Shown piece after piece: positions 50,591 through 64,000 of a stretch of 64,000 bases of DNA. How positions within the stretch are numbered: position 1 is the stretch's first letter; each line of letters starts with the position of its first letter. Made by a program: the position numbers and the translations under genes. This DNA is from Chytriomyces cf. hyalinus JEL632 (Eukaryota; Chytridiomycota; Chytridiomycetes; Chytridiales; Chytriomycetaceae), in assembly GCA_025435555.1 (NCBI GenBank), contig JAIWWG010000006.1, forward strand, positions 682,001 through 746,000, written 5' to 3'. The notes under the pieces were generated by a model. It saw only the letters and a program-made list of their open reading frames with translations. It had not been told where the DNA came from and did no database searches.

Positions 50591-50780
50591 TGAATTGGTA
50601 GGAAAGAGTAGTTTTATTTCGTCCGAATATCTTCCAATAAATACCTGTCTCGCTCTCGCTTACTCCGGTAAATCTTAATTATCACTCGCTTAGTCCGAAA
50701 AATAAAAATAGAAATTCCTCCTCTAAACCACCCAAGCGCCTCCTTCCAAATTCGGTGCCACTCGATCGTGTAATCCAACA
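50591..50780 (-). repeat. Copia 5' LTR
   Basis: 190 bases, partner of 46321-46510. It lies inside the GH5 gene, directly after the codons for GEYAPD. Confidence 0.95.
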
Positions 50781-51971
50781 GTCTGGAGCATATTCTCCAA
50801 TGACATAAGGTCTGGCAACTCGAGCAGAATTGTCGGCTCCGGACAGAATTCTGTTTGTGTCGACCCAATAGAAATGGGCGCCATAGACATCGACTGTTGC
50901 CGAGGCTTCAAAGTCTCGCATAGTGTCACTGCCAAGACATTCTGCCAAGACATTCGTCACTTCCATTGAGCACCAGATGGTTTCGATCAATAGTTTTGAT
51001 ATATGCCGACACATCCGTAATCCATTCTCGCGTGGGTACGGCAATACTTCCTGCATCCGGTCTGTAATTTCCCAATTCATTGCCAAGTTCAATACACATC
51101 AAGCTGGGATCATCCTTGATAGCAATCCCAGTGATGGAATTGACATGGTTCAGCCACTCGGAAACATAACTTTTAAATGCAGCTCGGGCCTCCTGGTTTG
51201 TAAAGAAGGTGGATTTGTCGACACCTGGTGGACAAAAATCACCATAGCTGCCGTGAAAATAAGAATACGCGTCGAGAAGCGGACAAATAAGTTTGATTCC
51301 ATAGGTGCGCGCCTCGGCAAATGCAAATTCAATAGCGGGCCACGCGTGGACATTCAATGGACGGTTGTCATTTGGGCGTAGTGAATTTGGAGATCCACAA
51401 GAAACGCCGAGAGTGTGACTCCGAATCACTGTGGCGGCCATCTTTTGTGCAATCTGAAACATTTGTGTTACCTGAGAGCGATCTGGATACGTGTATTCTT
51501 CCGTCAATCCTAGCCAGTACGCGTTGAAACCAACGGGCACAAATTTAGCGTCATTGATTGCAAACTGATTTTTGCCGCTATCAAATCGGACAAATCCAGA
51601 AAGTTCAGGTTTTGGACTGGGAGACGGAATCGGAGTTGGTGGTGGTGTGACAACAGGCGCTGGTGAATTTATTCTAGTCTTGACCAAAAAGGTGGTAAAT
51701 TTTGAATTCAACGCGCTGTCAGTCGGGTCCGATAGTCGAAACCCTGACTTTGTGAAGGCCGTTTGGGTCTCCCAGTTATAAACGATGGCGACAATTTTTG
51801 GATCCTGAATTGCTTTCTCCAGTAAAGCGCGGGTCCGGCAACCATGACCGAGTAGCCAAACTTGCGTGATTCGCCCATGACGACACCATTAATTTTGAAA
51901 AACTTTGCATTTGGGTCCTGCTCGAATATTCGCCCACGGAGTAGTTGCCCAGTTGTGACGCTGTTTGACAT
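50781..51971 (-). pseudogene. GH5 endo-beta-mannanase, truncated and frameshifted
   Basis: Hydrolyses beta-1,4-mannans in plant material, normally secreted. The catalytic part shows FVPVGFNAYWLGL, PLNVHAWPAIEFAF, the acid/base region CIELGNELGNY and the nucleophile region PYVIGEYAPD, where the gene is cut by the Copia LTR; the usual last quarter is absent. A 13-base tandem duplication at 50930-50955 (TGCCAAGACATTC twice) shifts the frame just after LNGSDECLG. The N-terminal module (MSNSVTTGQLLRGRIFEQ) is joined to the rest only through a second frameshift near 51850, and has no signal peptide. A Pro-rich linker (PPPTPIPSPSP) separates the two modules. The gene is dead. Confidence 0.8.
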
Positions 51972-52025
51972 GTTTGCTTTGGGATCATAAATTAAATTTA
52001 TTTCTACAAACTTCTTTTCTTTTCT

Positions 52026-52472
52026 TCACATGTTGTTGGAACCGTCAACCCAGAATTCATTGCCAAGCATGGAAAGTGTGGCAGTGTGCGCGTGCTTCGG
52101 AAAAACAGCAGCAGAGGCAGCCACCTGAATACTCATGTCCATGCAAGGAGTGCGGGCGGCCAAACTCCATTCAGTGAGTGGCGGAACACTCGGCGATTTG
52201 CACTGGTCCACTTCATTTGTCTTGAATGAATGAACAATTGGTTGGCTTCGATTGAATCCGACAAATATCCAACGAGCCAAGTTATTATGCAGGCTTTGAC
52301 ACCAGGCTGGAGAGGCAAAGTCGAGCGGAATCCAATCCCGTAATCCAGAATTCGTTTTGACTCTGATGATTGGGAAAAAGTAGCAAAGTTGATTTTGGAG
52401 CTGTAACGCGCAGACGACGATCCAATTGAGTCCTTTGAAATGGATGGAAAGCGACTGCCTTCTTCGTCCTTG
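52026..52472 (-). CDS. Unidentified partial ORF, Cys- and Trp-containing
   Basis: An open frame of about 148 codons ending at TGA 52026-52028. It has a Trp/Phe-rich character (DWIPLDFASPAWCQSL, LARWIFVGFNRSQP) and several cysteines. There is no ATG before the last third, and a TAA precedes the frame, so it is either the last exon of a gene or a relic. I recognise no family. Confidence 0.3.
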   Translation of the reverse strand, partial: QGRRRQSLSIHFKGLNWIVVCALQLQNQLCYFFPIIRVKTNSGLRDWIPLDFASPAWCQSLHNNLARWIFVGFNRSQPIVHSFKTNEVDQCKSPSVPPLTEWSLAARTPCMDMSIQVAASAAVFPKHAHTATLSMLGNEFWVDGSNNM

Positions 52473-52568
52473 CCCTTATTGCGCAAAGCCAACCCGGATG
52501 TGCTCCACGACAGTGCATGTGGACTTTGGGTTGGATTCGCTCAGAGTATTTGAGGCTGCAGCGACGTG

Positions 52569-53990
52569 ATGGATTATGATTATGATTATGGTTGTCATCT
52601 TCTTGGAAAGATAATCTCCTTTACAATGAATGTCACCGCGCAGGATTTGCTCGCTGGGACAACTCTAATTCAAGTCTGGCGGTTGGAAAATGCTTTTATA
52701 TCCTGCAGCATCTCCTTCTTGGGCACGCTGTCTGCCGTTCTCTTCCACGAACTACGGGGAAGGTGGTGGCACTTACAACAATATCTTCAATTTCGGCTGA
52801 CCAACGCGCACTCTGATTCTTAGATCCGACCCACCAATCTCCCCAATGTATTCGCTCTTCCTGCTCATCAGCTCGGCTCTTTCGATTTCATTCCGCGCCA
52901 TATTCACGATGTACTTTGTAGGGATGACTGCTGTTACCTTGTACCTTCCCACTGGAGAAATCGTTCCCATGTACTTTGATCTACCACGGGCATTCATCAG
53001 TGCCATTTCATGCTCCCTTGCTGTCGTATGGGCGTTTCATTTTGCGTCTCAGGACGAACACTGGAATGGGATCATTGAAGAACGGCTGAAATTGGCTGAA
53101 AAGATTTACGCCAGGTTCGAGGCTGAGAAGATGAAACTGAAGCAGAAACGCGAGACGACGAAAAGAAATACGAACGTCAAGAAAAATGTGGGTTTCGAGG
53201 TGCGCTCGAGTTCACAGAGCGTTATCGATGATTCAATGCTTTGTGAACATCGATTTACTCCTCGTCACCGTCAAGCAATCTCGGCAGCAGGCCCTCAGGG
53301 CCGTGGAATTGATTTACGGAATCATTGTAACGCCACAAGGACCCCCGTCGTCGAAACGCATGTTTGGATGGATCCAGATGCGACCGTTGTTGTTGTCATG
53401 CCAGGGAAGAGACGCACCAAACTGCACGAACAAATCACGATTCTATTTGATCGTCCGTGGCGAATCATCATCTCGGGTATGTTTGTCGCCTTCACGGTCC
53501 TGGCGATGCACTATCTCGGGATTCATTCCATCTACATGCAAGTGGACTACAAATTCGACATGAATATCGTGCTGCTGAGTGTGCTAATTGCACTTGTTGC
53601 TGCGACTGCGGCCATGTTCATCCTGTTCAGGGTGATCCCTTATTATCGGAACGATACCGTAAAAGTGATTGGGTATCTTATTATCGCATTTGCTGTCAAC
53701 GGTATGCACTACGCCGGAATGGCTGGCTTGCAGTATACATACGCTCCCGATGTTTCCTTCAGCAGAGATGGACGGCTTGATGGATTGACTTTTCTGAGGA
53801 GTATCGTATGCGTGGAGGTGAGCCCTGAACCAGTGCACAACTCCCAGTTTTTGTTTCACCGACGTATGGTCCCTTCAAATGGCAGATTGTATTGAAGATT
53901 GTTTCCGAAACATTCATCCGCCGCGATATGTCCAATGTGATTCTCGTTTTGAAAGGGCGGCTGATGGCGATAAACGGTAGCGGTGAGTAA
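52569..53990 (+). CDS. MHYT-domain membrane sensor
   Basis: MHYT domains are membrane modules with repeated MHYxGM motifs, thought to bind metal and sense gases or redox. Three copies are visible: TMYFVGM (about 52905), AMHYLGI (about 53505) and GMHYAGM (about 53705), set in six to seven hydrophobic segments. Between the first and second lies a basic cytosolic loop of about 140 residues (KQKRETTKRNTNVKK). Exon 1 (from 52569, or ATG 52626) joins to the exon starting after 52868 through GAAG|GTGGTG. A last short exon from about 53893 to TAA 53990 is plausible but not certain. No GGDEF, EAL or kinase domain follows. Confidence 0.7.
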
Positions 53991-54802
53991 GAAAGTGATT
54001 ACGTAATCGCCGTATCCTCCGATGATGAGGATGGATTTGATGCGGATGTTGCCAGAGTTTGAACACACGAGACAGCGCATGGATATTATCTGACAGCAAT
54101 GGATGGAGAAGGTGCGCAAGGAGGAGCAACTAACTTTTCATTCAACACAAAATAATGGAACACCGAAGAAAACCAACATGATCGCAAAATAAATGGAAAA
54201 ACTACTAGAAACAACGTTCGCCCGTTCTTTTCCAGCTGGTAAATCGCGCCACCTGCGCTTAGTGGTTTGTTCCCGAACCACCCTTTATTGAAGTTCTGGA
54301 ATCTAGTGGAAATCCTTGGTAACGACGACTTCGCAAGTACGAGAATCTGACAACCACAACGTCGGACCTGTGGGCATGGGTGCTGATCACCATAGATTTT
54401 GTATCAAAGGAGCTCCGGAGAGTACCCCTCTACGACAGTATTCAGTCAGAGGCTAGGTTGCACATTCTGGGAAGATTGGTGGATGCGTCGCGGGTATGGC
54501 AAAGGAAACGCGATCGTGGAAGAAGCAGAAGTGGTTGCGTTCATGATGATCAGCGGGGCCTTCTTCAGATACGACAGCCTTGTTTGGGGCCCTCTGGTGA
54601 GTGGCATGGACTCGCTGCTGGAAGCGACAGTGTGGTGAAGATGTCCCATGACTTGAAGCAGCGAAATCAATCATCGGCGGCGAGAGTTTCAAGTGCCTGT
54701 GTTGTAACGCGCGGGACAAAATCAAGCGAAGTGGTTGGTGAAGTGTGAAATTATGATGGTTCAAGGAATCCCAAGCTGTCTCATTTTACATTCTTTGACA
54801 AA
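53991..54802. other. Intergenic region, no supported gene
   Basis: Frames at 54380-54748 (+) and opposite have no recognisable similarity or coherent splicing. No repeat was seen. The last 60 bases lead into the PKC start at 54803. Confidence 0.45.
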
Positions 54803-58654
<3,852 letters not shown>

Positions 58655-58950
58655 AGGGCTTGGATTGGGATCGAACAATAAAGAATGTTTGATTCGTGCA
58701 GAAAATCAACCATCGTCCAAAATGAAACGGGCGGCCAACTCTTGTCCAGAAAAGACCCAACAATCGAGCGGTAATCAGCAAGCTGAAGACAAATTCCAGC
58801 TCCGTCACCGTCTCTCCCATCCTGATACTAAGTTGGAACCCTGCCGTTTTTCGACACTCGACCACACACGCAGACGGCAAACCACTTTCAAATCGGGTAT
58901 CCATCAATACACTCAAGGTCATACGACATGCCGTGTCTCAAAAAGCGCTC

Positions 58951-59523
58951 ATGTTGTCCCTCGTGAACGATAAAAAGTTGATTGTCTCACCAACCAGTCC
59001 AACATACCCGCAAGAATCCATAATCCGGGATTCCTTCACCGGAATTATATCCCTCTTTTCACAATTGAACGTTTCTCCGCACCGCCTCATTTACATTGCC
59101 GCGGGATTCATGTTCCAACCCCAAAGCGCACTGCCGTATGGCGGTTCGAAAAGAAACCTGGGTTATCTCGAATATACTGGCCGCGATGTGGATTCGCTAC
59201 TCTGGTTCTTGGTTTCGGCGGCCTTCAAATGGTATTGGAGATATCGCGGCAGGGAGGGGATTGATTTTTTAACCCATTCGATGAATCACACCCTTCTGCT
59301 GCATGGAAATGGGGAGAAAGATTTCCTGGATGAAATGGTAATGAAGGGGATGATGAAGGCTGGGCATGTTGAGCGGAGCAAATCAACGGTGATTCCGGAG
59401 AATTTGCGTTTTGTTCCAGAGAAAATGCATGGCAACGAATTCGTGAGCACGAACGGCGTCCAATTTACCCCCGGTCGAAGAAAAATCCTGTTGGATCGAG
59501 GTTGCGGGGAACCTGATGACTAA
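58951..59523 (+). CDS. Hypothetical protein
   Basis: 190 codons from ATG 58951, and the frame is open back to 58729, so an upstream exon is possible. The sequence has a hydrophobic/aromatic middle (SLLWFLVSAAFKWYWRYRGR) and a polar C-terminus. I recognise no family. It lies between PKC1 and a convergent 7TM gene. Confidence 0.4.
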   Translation: MLSLVNDKKLIVSPTSPTYPQESIIRDSFTGIISLFSQLNVSPHRLIYIAAGFMFQPQSALPYGGSKRNLGYLEYTGRDVDSLLWFLVSAAFKWYWRYRGREGIDFLTHSMNHTLLLHGNGEKDFLDEMVMKGMMKAGHVERSKSTVIPENLRFVPEKMHGNEFVSTNGVQFTPGRRKILLDRGCGEPDD

Positions 59524-59786
59524 AGACTTATCCTGTCACCTTTTGTATGAAACATAGAGAGATCTATTCTGTTCACATCATACAATATCGCACACGTTGG
59601 AATCTGGCGAGCATAAGCAAATAATTTTAACTTTTGGACTTACTGCACGCTCTTGCTCCATTCGACGGATGTCATTCCAGCCGGTGTGGCAGTAAAGAAA
59701 GAGTGGGTGTGCAAGCATGGGCTGGGTGAGAACAGACAAATCATTCAATTCAAAGGGTGTGTCCAAGAAACGGTTGACGCGATACT

Positions 59787-60767
59787 TTATTTCTCGCCTT
59801 CTATATTGTTTGACAGCAAATTGAAAAGCGTGGCCTTTGAGGTCTCAATTCCAACGTTTGACGAAGCTGATACACTGTGCCTTTCTTGAATTCGTTTCAT
59901 CTCAACCAATCCCAAGACAATCTCCAAGTTCTGCAATAGCACCTTCCGCTTGTTGATTTTATCCCGATGTACCGCCAATTTGAGCGCTCCCAACACTCCC
60001 GTCGCGATGCTCAAAGTCGAAAACATGCACACTTCCAACACGTCGTTGTAAGAAGAAAGTAGTAGTACAGAACACTCCAACCCAACTGCAGCAAAGACAA
60101 GTGAGCTAGCGACAACGCCATGGTTTGCAATGATTTTCGTGATGGGATCATTTAAAATATTCACAGTTGAGGCGCTCAGATCAATCGCTGCTGTCAACCG
60201 TAAATAGAGAATGAATCCCGCCAGAAAGGTGATATCCATGAGTAAGGTTACCAAAAGTGTTGCCACCTCACACCACCCAGCCACTGCAGAGAGTATGTTC
60301 AAAGAACTGGAGTCCAATGGAAGCAACGTAGCAAGCTGCAAAACCATCACCGCAGCGACGACGCATCCGAGATATTTGGCAGACATATGAACGACCAGCG
60401 TCAAGATTTCGGGAAAGACTTGATCAAATAATTCTTTGCCACGGTGATAGCTGAAGTGGATGAAACCCAATTGAAACGCGACAAAAAACGCAGCGCGAAC
60501 TATATCCGCCACTTTATGTAACTTGATTGTTTCAGCCGATGGGACAAATAGAATGGATCCGCAGAGGTATATTATCAATAGCGATGTTGCGCTCAGAGCC
60601 AGGGAAGAGTTGAACGGAGTGAAGGCCGTCTTGAGAGTGACTTTCGGAAGGTCCATATCCACATTTTGGCGGCGCAGAATAAATACGATGAGGCAGAGAA
60701 GCTGTACGAACGAGACACCGGCCATGACGAGGCAGAAAGTGCTGAGCAGGCCTGGTCCTTCAGGCAT
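59787..60767 (-). CDS. Seven-transmembrane protein, unassigned
   Basis: Intronless, 326 residues. Seven hydrophobic segments can be counted, at about residues 8-32, 54-74, 89-108, 130-150, 165-190, 215-236 and 245-266, with a short N-terminus and a C-terminal tail of about 60 residues (KINKRKVLLQNLEIVLGLVE). No DRY or NPxxY motif or rhodopsin signature is visible. GPCR-like topology is suggested; ligand and class are unknown. The ATG at 60767 is the first in frame. Confidence 0.65.
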   Translation of the reverse strand: MPEGPGLLSTFCLVMAGVSFVQLLCLIVFILRRQNVDMDLPKVTLKTAFTPFNSSLALSATSLLIIYLCGSILFVPSAETIKLHKVADIVRAAFFVAFQLGFIHFSYHRGKELFDQVFPEILTLVVHMSAKYLGCVVAAVMVLQLATLLPLDSSSLNILSAVAGWCEVATLLVTLLMDITFLAGFILYLRLTAAIDLSASTVNILNDPITKIIANHGVVASSLVFAAVGLECSVLLLSSYNDVLEVCMFSTLSIATGVLGALKLAVHRDKINKRKVLLQNLEIVLGLVEMKRIQERHSVSASSNVGIETSKATLFNLLSNNIEGEK

Positions 60768-60982
60768 GATCGACAGGGGATTTACAAACTTTTTTGGCTT
60801 GAATGATATAGTTTATCTTGATTGGTGTTGGTTGGTCTGTTTAAAGCGGTTGCAAAAAAGTTAAAGTTAATATTGTGCGTTTAATGAAAAACTGGAATTT
60901 TGCGGGTACAGAAAAAGGGATTTCTATATCCGCGCACGCATAATAAACAGCAAAAGTGCAGTGGGAAGACAGAATCGAAAGC

Positions 60983-62041
60983 ATGGATATCCTCCAGACC
61001 GTTAAAGGTCAGCATGCGACTGAAGAGGTCCGCTTTCACTGCCTCTACATGTACTACTACCAGAACGTCTCGAAAGTGAAACTGTCGGTCCTCTTTGGAA
61101 AGGCGCCCTCCACAATCTCTGATTGGATACTGCAATATGAAGAAGGCAGAGGAGCTGTACGGAAAGCAAGGGTAACGGCATACGTGCGTCATGGACCAGA
61201 GCGCCGTGCCTGGGTTGTGGGCCAATTTCAGAAAAGGCCAGTTATGCACCTCTCCGAAGCGAAATCGAAATATGCACTGCGCTATCCAGGCAGCACAATC
61301 AGTGCTGCATCTATAAGCATTATCCTTAAAGAGGCTGGACTATCCTGGAAAGTGCTTGAACGGCGGGCAATACAAATCTGCAATGCTGACGTCATTCGCT
61401 TCAGCACTGAACTCATGTCATTCCCCTGGCTTCTCCAGTCTCTTCTCTTCTTGGACGAAGTTTCATTTGATAATCGGGATATGCTCGCTTCAAAAGGATG
61501 GGGGAAAAGGGGCGAATCTCTTGTCTACGTTGGGGAATTTGTTCGAAAACCCCGTGTGTCTCTCCTGTGCTTCATTGGACTTCAAGGCATTGTTGAAGTT
61601 TGCAGCACAGAAGGAACTTTCGATCGTACTAAGTTTGTTAACGCATGTCGAACATGTGCTTTGAATGGTGCAGTCAAATGCTTTCCTGGACCACATTCAC
61701 TTTGGATCATGGACGGTGCGAAAATTCACACAGACAAAAACATTGTTTACTACCTCCGTTCCTTGGGTGTCAAGGTCATCTTCCTCCCTGCTTATTGCCC
61801 GTTCTTCAATCCAATTGAACTTTTGTTCGGAATGGTCAAGCGGCAAATGGAAAAAAGTCGTGATGCGAATAAGCACAAGGATATTCTCTTTATTGTATCG
61901 ACAGTGTTAGAGAAATTCCGTGATTATTCCTTAAAACATTTATTTTCAAAGTGCGGGTACTCAGAGAGGGGATTTAACGCAGCAACTGGTTTCAATGTTC
62001 CACTGTCTTCTTTTAATGGATTTGAAGACAATCAAGAGTAA
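60983..62041 (+). CDS. DDE transposase, Tc1/mariner-IS630 superfamily
   Basis: 352 residues from ATG 60983, intronless and uninterrupted. The N-terminal helix-turn-helix part (STISDWILQYEEGRG) is followed by VLERRAIQIC. The catalytic triad sits in LLFLDEVSFDN (first D), WIMDGAKIHT (second D) and YCPFFNPIELLFGMVKR (E, in the NPIE box), spaced as in IS630/mariner enzymes. It is probably competent. Nearest relatives appear to be the DDE_3-type elements common in basal fungi and oomycetes, which is inference. Confidence 0.88.
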   Translation: MDILQTVKGQHATEEVRFHCLYMYYYQNVSKVKLSVLFGKAPSTISDWILQYEEGRGAVRKARVTAYVRHGPERRAWVVGQFQKRPVMHLSEAKSKYALRYPGSTISAASISIILKEAGLSWKVLERRAIQICNADVIRFSTELMSFPWLLQSLLFLDEVSFDNRDMLASKGWGKRGESLVYVGEFVRKPRVSLLCFIGLQGIVEVCSTEGTFDRTKFVNACRTCALNGAVKCFPGPHSLWIMDGAKIHTDKNIVYYLRSLGVKVIFLPAYCPFFNPIELLFGMVKRQMEKSRDANKHKDILFIVSTVLEKFRDYSLKHLFSKCGYSERGFNAATGFNVPLSSFNGFEDNQE

Positions 62042-62071
62042 AGCTTCATTATCTCAGCATGTTCTTGAAAT

Positions 62072-63168
62072 TTACTCAGCATGGTCAACATCATCTCTGT
62101 TTCCAATGCGTGATCGGATTCTTCGAGATCCTTCATTTTCTTGAGGGTCCAAAGACAAACTGAAGTCCTCCAGAATGGCACTGCGTACTTTGTTGTTCGC
62201 AATTGAATATTTCGTGCGAGTAATTGAATCTTCAAGTGCACGTTTTGTTGAAAGTTGACTTTCAAGAATTTCTTCCAGCTCTGCAAGGATACGGGCATTC
62301 TCATTTATAGCAACAAGATTTGCTTGTCTGCTCATCTGAATGTGAATTGCTGGTTCCGTTAATGCAGATCGAAAGAACTGCATCAGGTGCATCGGAGGAG
62401 GGTTATTGACAGCACAATCAATAAGATGCGCATCTCCCGCTACAATTTCGTTTGCCCACATGCCCCAATGGACATCTGCAGCAACATATCGGGTTCCATG
62501 GATCTCCTTGAGTGTGGTCACTGTGTCACTAAAAGCGCTTTCACTTGCTGCTTGCGCTCGATCAACTTCCAGAGGCTTCAGCAGCTTTTTATGCGCCTTT
62601 TTAAATGTCGCGCTGTTGATCATTGCATTTGAGTACTTCTGGACAAACACTGTGATAGATTTTGGTGACTTCCAAGCAACCAGCAGTGGAACTGTTAAAT
62701 CAGCCAAAGGGATGGGTTTCCGTTTACTTGAAGATTTGCTGACAAGGACAAACGTATCCATGGTATCAATCGAAAGGTGGCCAATTGAATCAGGAGCCCA
62801 TGCTGGTTCTCCATTTGCTTGCATCAGAATTTCTCGAAACATGAATGGATGAACAACGTCATAGAGTTTGGTTCAAAATTCGTCCATTGAGTGGGATTCG
62901 ATAGCTATAGCTGCTTGCGGTGGGATTTGCTGTCCAATGAACTCGCGGGGACAGAGGCAGACAGCATTTTGGTAAAGTCCAATTTGGGCAGGCAAATCCG
63001 GCAGCCTGTTTTCATCCTGCTCTTCAGCAATGCGCTCATTGGTGTCCTGTGAAGGTGTTGGCATGCCTTGGGGCCAGAATGATTATTAACAGAATTACTT
63101 GAACGTTCAGTTGACTCGATCTCACCCGAATTGAGCGTTCTTTGGCTCTGAGGTGTTGCCATTAGCAT
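62072..63168 (-). pseudogene. Passenger ORF of the transposon, decayed, unknown function
   Basis: Reads MATPQSQRTL from about 63162 (an in-frame ATG also at 63168). It changes frame near 63070 (SGPK to GMPTPSQDTNER), meets an in-frame TGA at about 62877 (MDEF, stop, TKLYDVVHPF), then runs open for 257 codons to TAA at 62072. The C-terminal third is a charged coiled coil (LEEILESQLSTKRALED). Middle motifs such as DVHWGMWANEIVAGD are not recognised. It converges on the transposase with 30 bases between stops. It could be a second transposition protein, a target-site factor or captured host sequence. Confidence 0.5.
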
Positions 63169-63425
63169 TTCGAGTCGAATGCCTATTTTTTCGGATTTTT
63201 TGGGGGGTGGGATGGTGCTGGGTCTGTGTTTGCGCGTACAGTTTGGTGGTGTGCGAAAATAAGTTTTGCGCGGATCGAATATCGACAAAATTCCAGTTTT
63301 GTGTTGCGCGCACAATACAGATGCCAGTTTGTTCGAATGACGTTCTCTGGACGGAATTCAAAAGGGGATTTCATTTTGCTATTTCTCCAGTTATTGTGCG
63401 TTCAGCACAATACAATGACTTTAAC

Positions 63426-64000
63426 ACACTTTGGATCGTTCAAGAGCGGCGCCCCCGGTTTCTTGTATGACAATAACAGGCAGCAACGTGTTCAGTAGGA
63501 GTACGCAGCGTCTCTCACCTGAAGTTACCGCAAGTTGCTGCGCTACTTCATGTCGATGATCGCGGGGTGGCGATGGCCAAGGTCGTTGCCGGTGGCCACG
63601 TCTTAGACATGCATACTTGACCCCATTTTACTCTTAAATGCGCAGAATATTGTCAAACCGTGCCTGTGATTTCGATATGAGAGAGAAGCACGCGTCGTAG
63701 TAGAAGTCGCAAAAAAAACAACTACATGCCGCTCTTTGACTCGCACCAGGGCTTCATTCACACGCACCGCGTTCTGTAGTGCACAGGATCAAACCTGGCA
63801 GAGATAAGCGCGTCTGGGCGCCGGCGACTTCCTCTGCTGTTGATTCGTCCAAGGCTCGGTTTCGGATACTGACGACAGATCCGACTCCCGATGCTGCAAC
63901 ACCTGCTCGTACTCGGTCTCGTCCTGCGAATGCGGGCAGGCCGTGATCGTTGGCGAGTGGACACTGACTGAAAATGTATTTCGACCTTATTTTATCGCTG
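63426..64000. other. Right end of the window, no supported gene
   Basis: Short frames only. Arg/Ser-rich frames at 63758-63964 (-) are compositional. No repeat, tRNA or conserved protein was seen. Confidence 0.45.

Larger units (their letters stand above)
46321..50780 (-). mobile_element. Complete Ty1/Copia LTR retrotransposon
   Basis: LTRs of 190 bases at 50591-50780 (5') and 46321-46510 (3') begin TGTTGGATTACACG and end CCAATTCA on the minus strand. They differ at three positions. A purine tract (TAGGGGGAG) directly abuts the 3' LTR. A possible primer site with TTATCAGCACC follows the 5' LTR. One intact polyprotein lies between. No target-site duplication exists: the flanks are GTTAT (left) and GTCTG (right). 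Confidence 0.95.
60860..63425. mobile_element. Tc1/mariner-IS630-type transposon with a convergent second gene
   Basis: The outer ends are imperfect inverted repeats. The left end from 60860 reads GTTAAAGT...TATTGTGC...AACTGGA. The complement of the right end from 63425 reads GTTAAAGT...TATTGTGC...AACTGGA, the same three blocks with small spacing changes. TATTGTGCG-like words recur inside the right end (63310, 63392, 63405). It contains a transposase on + and a passenger frame on -. A TA target duplication is not evident. Confidence 0.6.

Noticed and set aside
52500-52800. Fusion of the unknown minus-strand ORF with GH5
   Set aside because: A TGA at 52026 lies between them and no splice pair joins the two sensibly.
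58665-58973. Plus-strand frame rich in basic and polar residues after PKC1
   Set aside because: No similarity, and the neighbouring frame (58729-59523) is longer and more protein-like.
63758-63964. Arg/Ser-rich small protein
   Set aside because: Compositional frame in GC-rich sequence without conserved features.

Overview
The window is nuclear DNA of an early-diverging, flagellate-lineage (chytrid-like) fungus. The genes are spliced, with short introns (about 47-100 bases) and canonical GT-AG borders. The fungal markers are a bifunctional ADE5,7 purine enzyme, a GT71 mannosyltransferase, a PKC1-type kinase with HR1 repeats and the DYG variant of DFG, and a class I myosin with TH1, proline-rich and SH3 tails. 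TBCK, a RPEL/PHACTR-like protein, plant-type LRR-SAM proteins and a MHYT sensor, all uncommon in yeasts and moulds, point to a basal zoosporic lineage. This placement is inference from gene content; no rRNA or tRNA was seen.

Bases 1-24850 are a dense, intron-rich housekeeping block: G protein beta subunit, ADE5,7, VPS28, GT71 mannosyltransferase, DPH6, an LRR-SAM protein, TBCK, a four-RPEL protein and class I myosin. I could splice most of these to complete proteins of family length, so gene ends there are reliable. Two gene pairs are head to head with very short shared promoters (VPS28/GT71, 87 bases; LRR-SAM/TBCK, 129 bases). Several genes meet in signalling, actin and membrane traffic (G beta, TBCK, RPEL protein, myosin I, VPS28, and PKC1 further right).

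Bases 24850-35650 are a decaying stretch: a poly(A) tract, a secreted cysteine- and threonine-rich protein, a DEAD-box helicase relic, an almost intronless RPB1 copy with no C-terminal heptad domain and several lesions, and a frameshifted membrane LRR-SAM receptor.

Bases 36000-52500 are an accessory island: an 843-codon repeat-bearing orphan, a Fic-domain gene with one internal stop, a NACHT/WD40 NLR-like gene with 16 nearly identical WD40 repeats and several lesions, a second Fic fragment split by a solo LTR, a 360-base array of TGGGACA motifs beginning in a perfect hairpin, a truncated viral-type SF3 helicase, an intact Ty1/Copia retrotransposon with mismatched flanks, and a GH5 mannanase cut off by that element.

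Bases 52500-64000 return to ordinary genes (MHYT sensor, PKC1, an orphan, a 7TM protein) and end with a Tc1/mariner-IS630-type transposon carrying a convergent, decayed passenger gene. The most interesting region is 44850-46320, where duplicated Fic sequence, the motif array and the helicase abut: it looks like one end of a virus-like element later cut by Copia.
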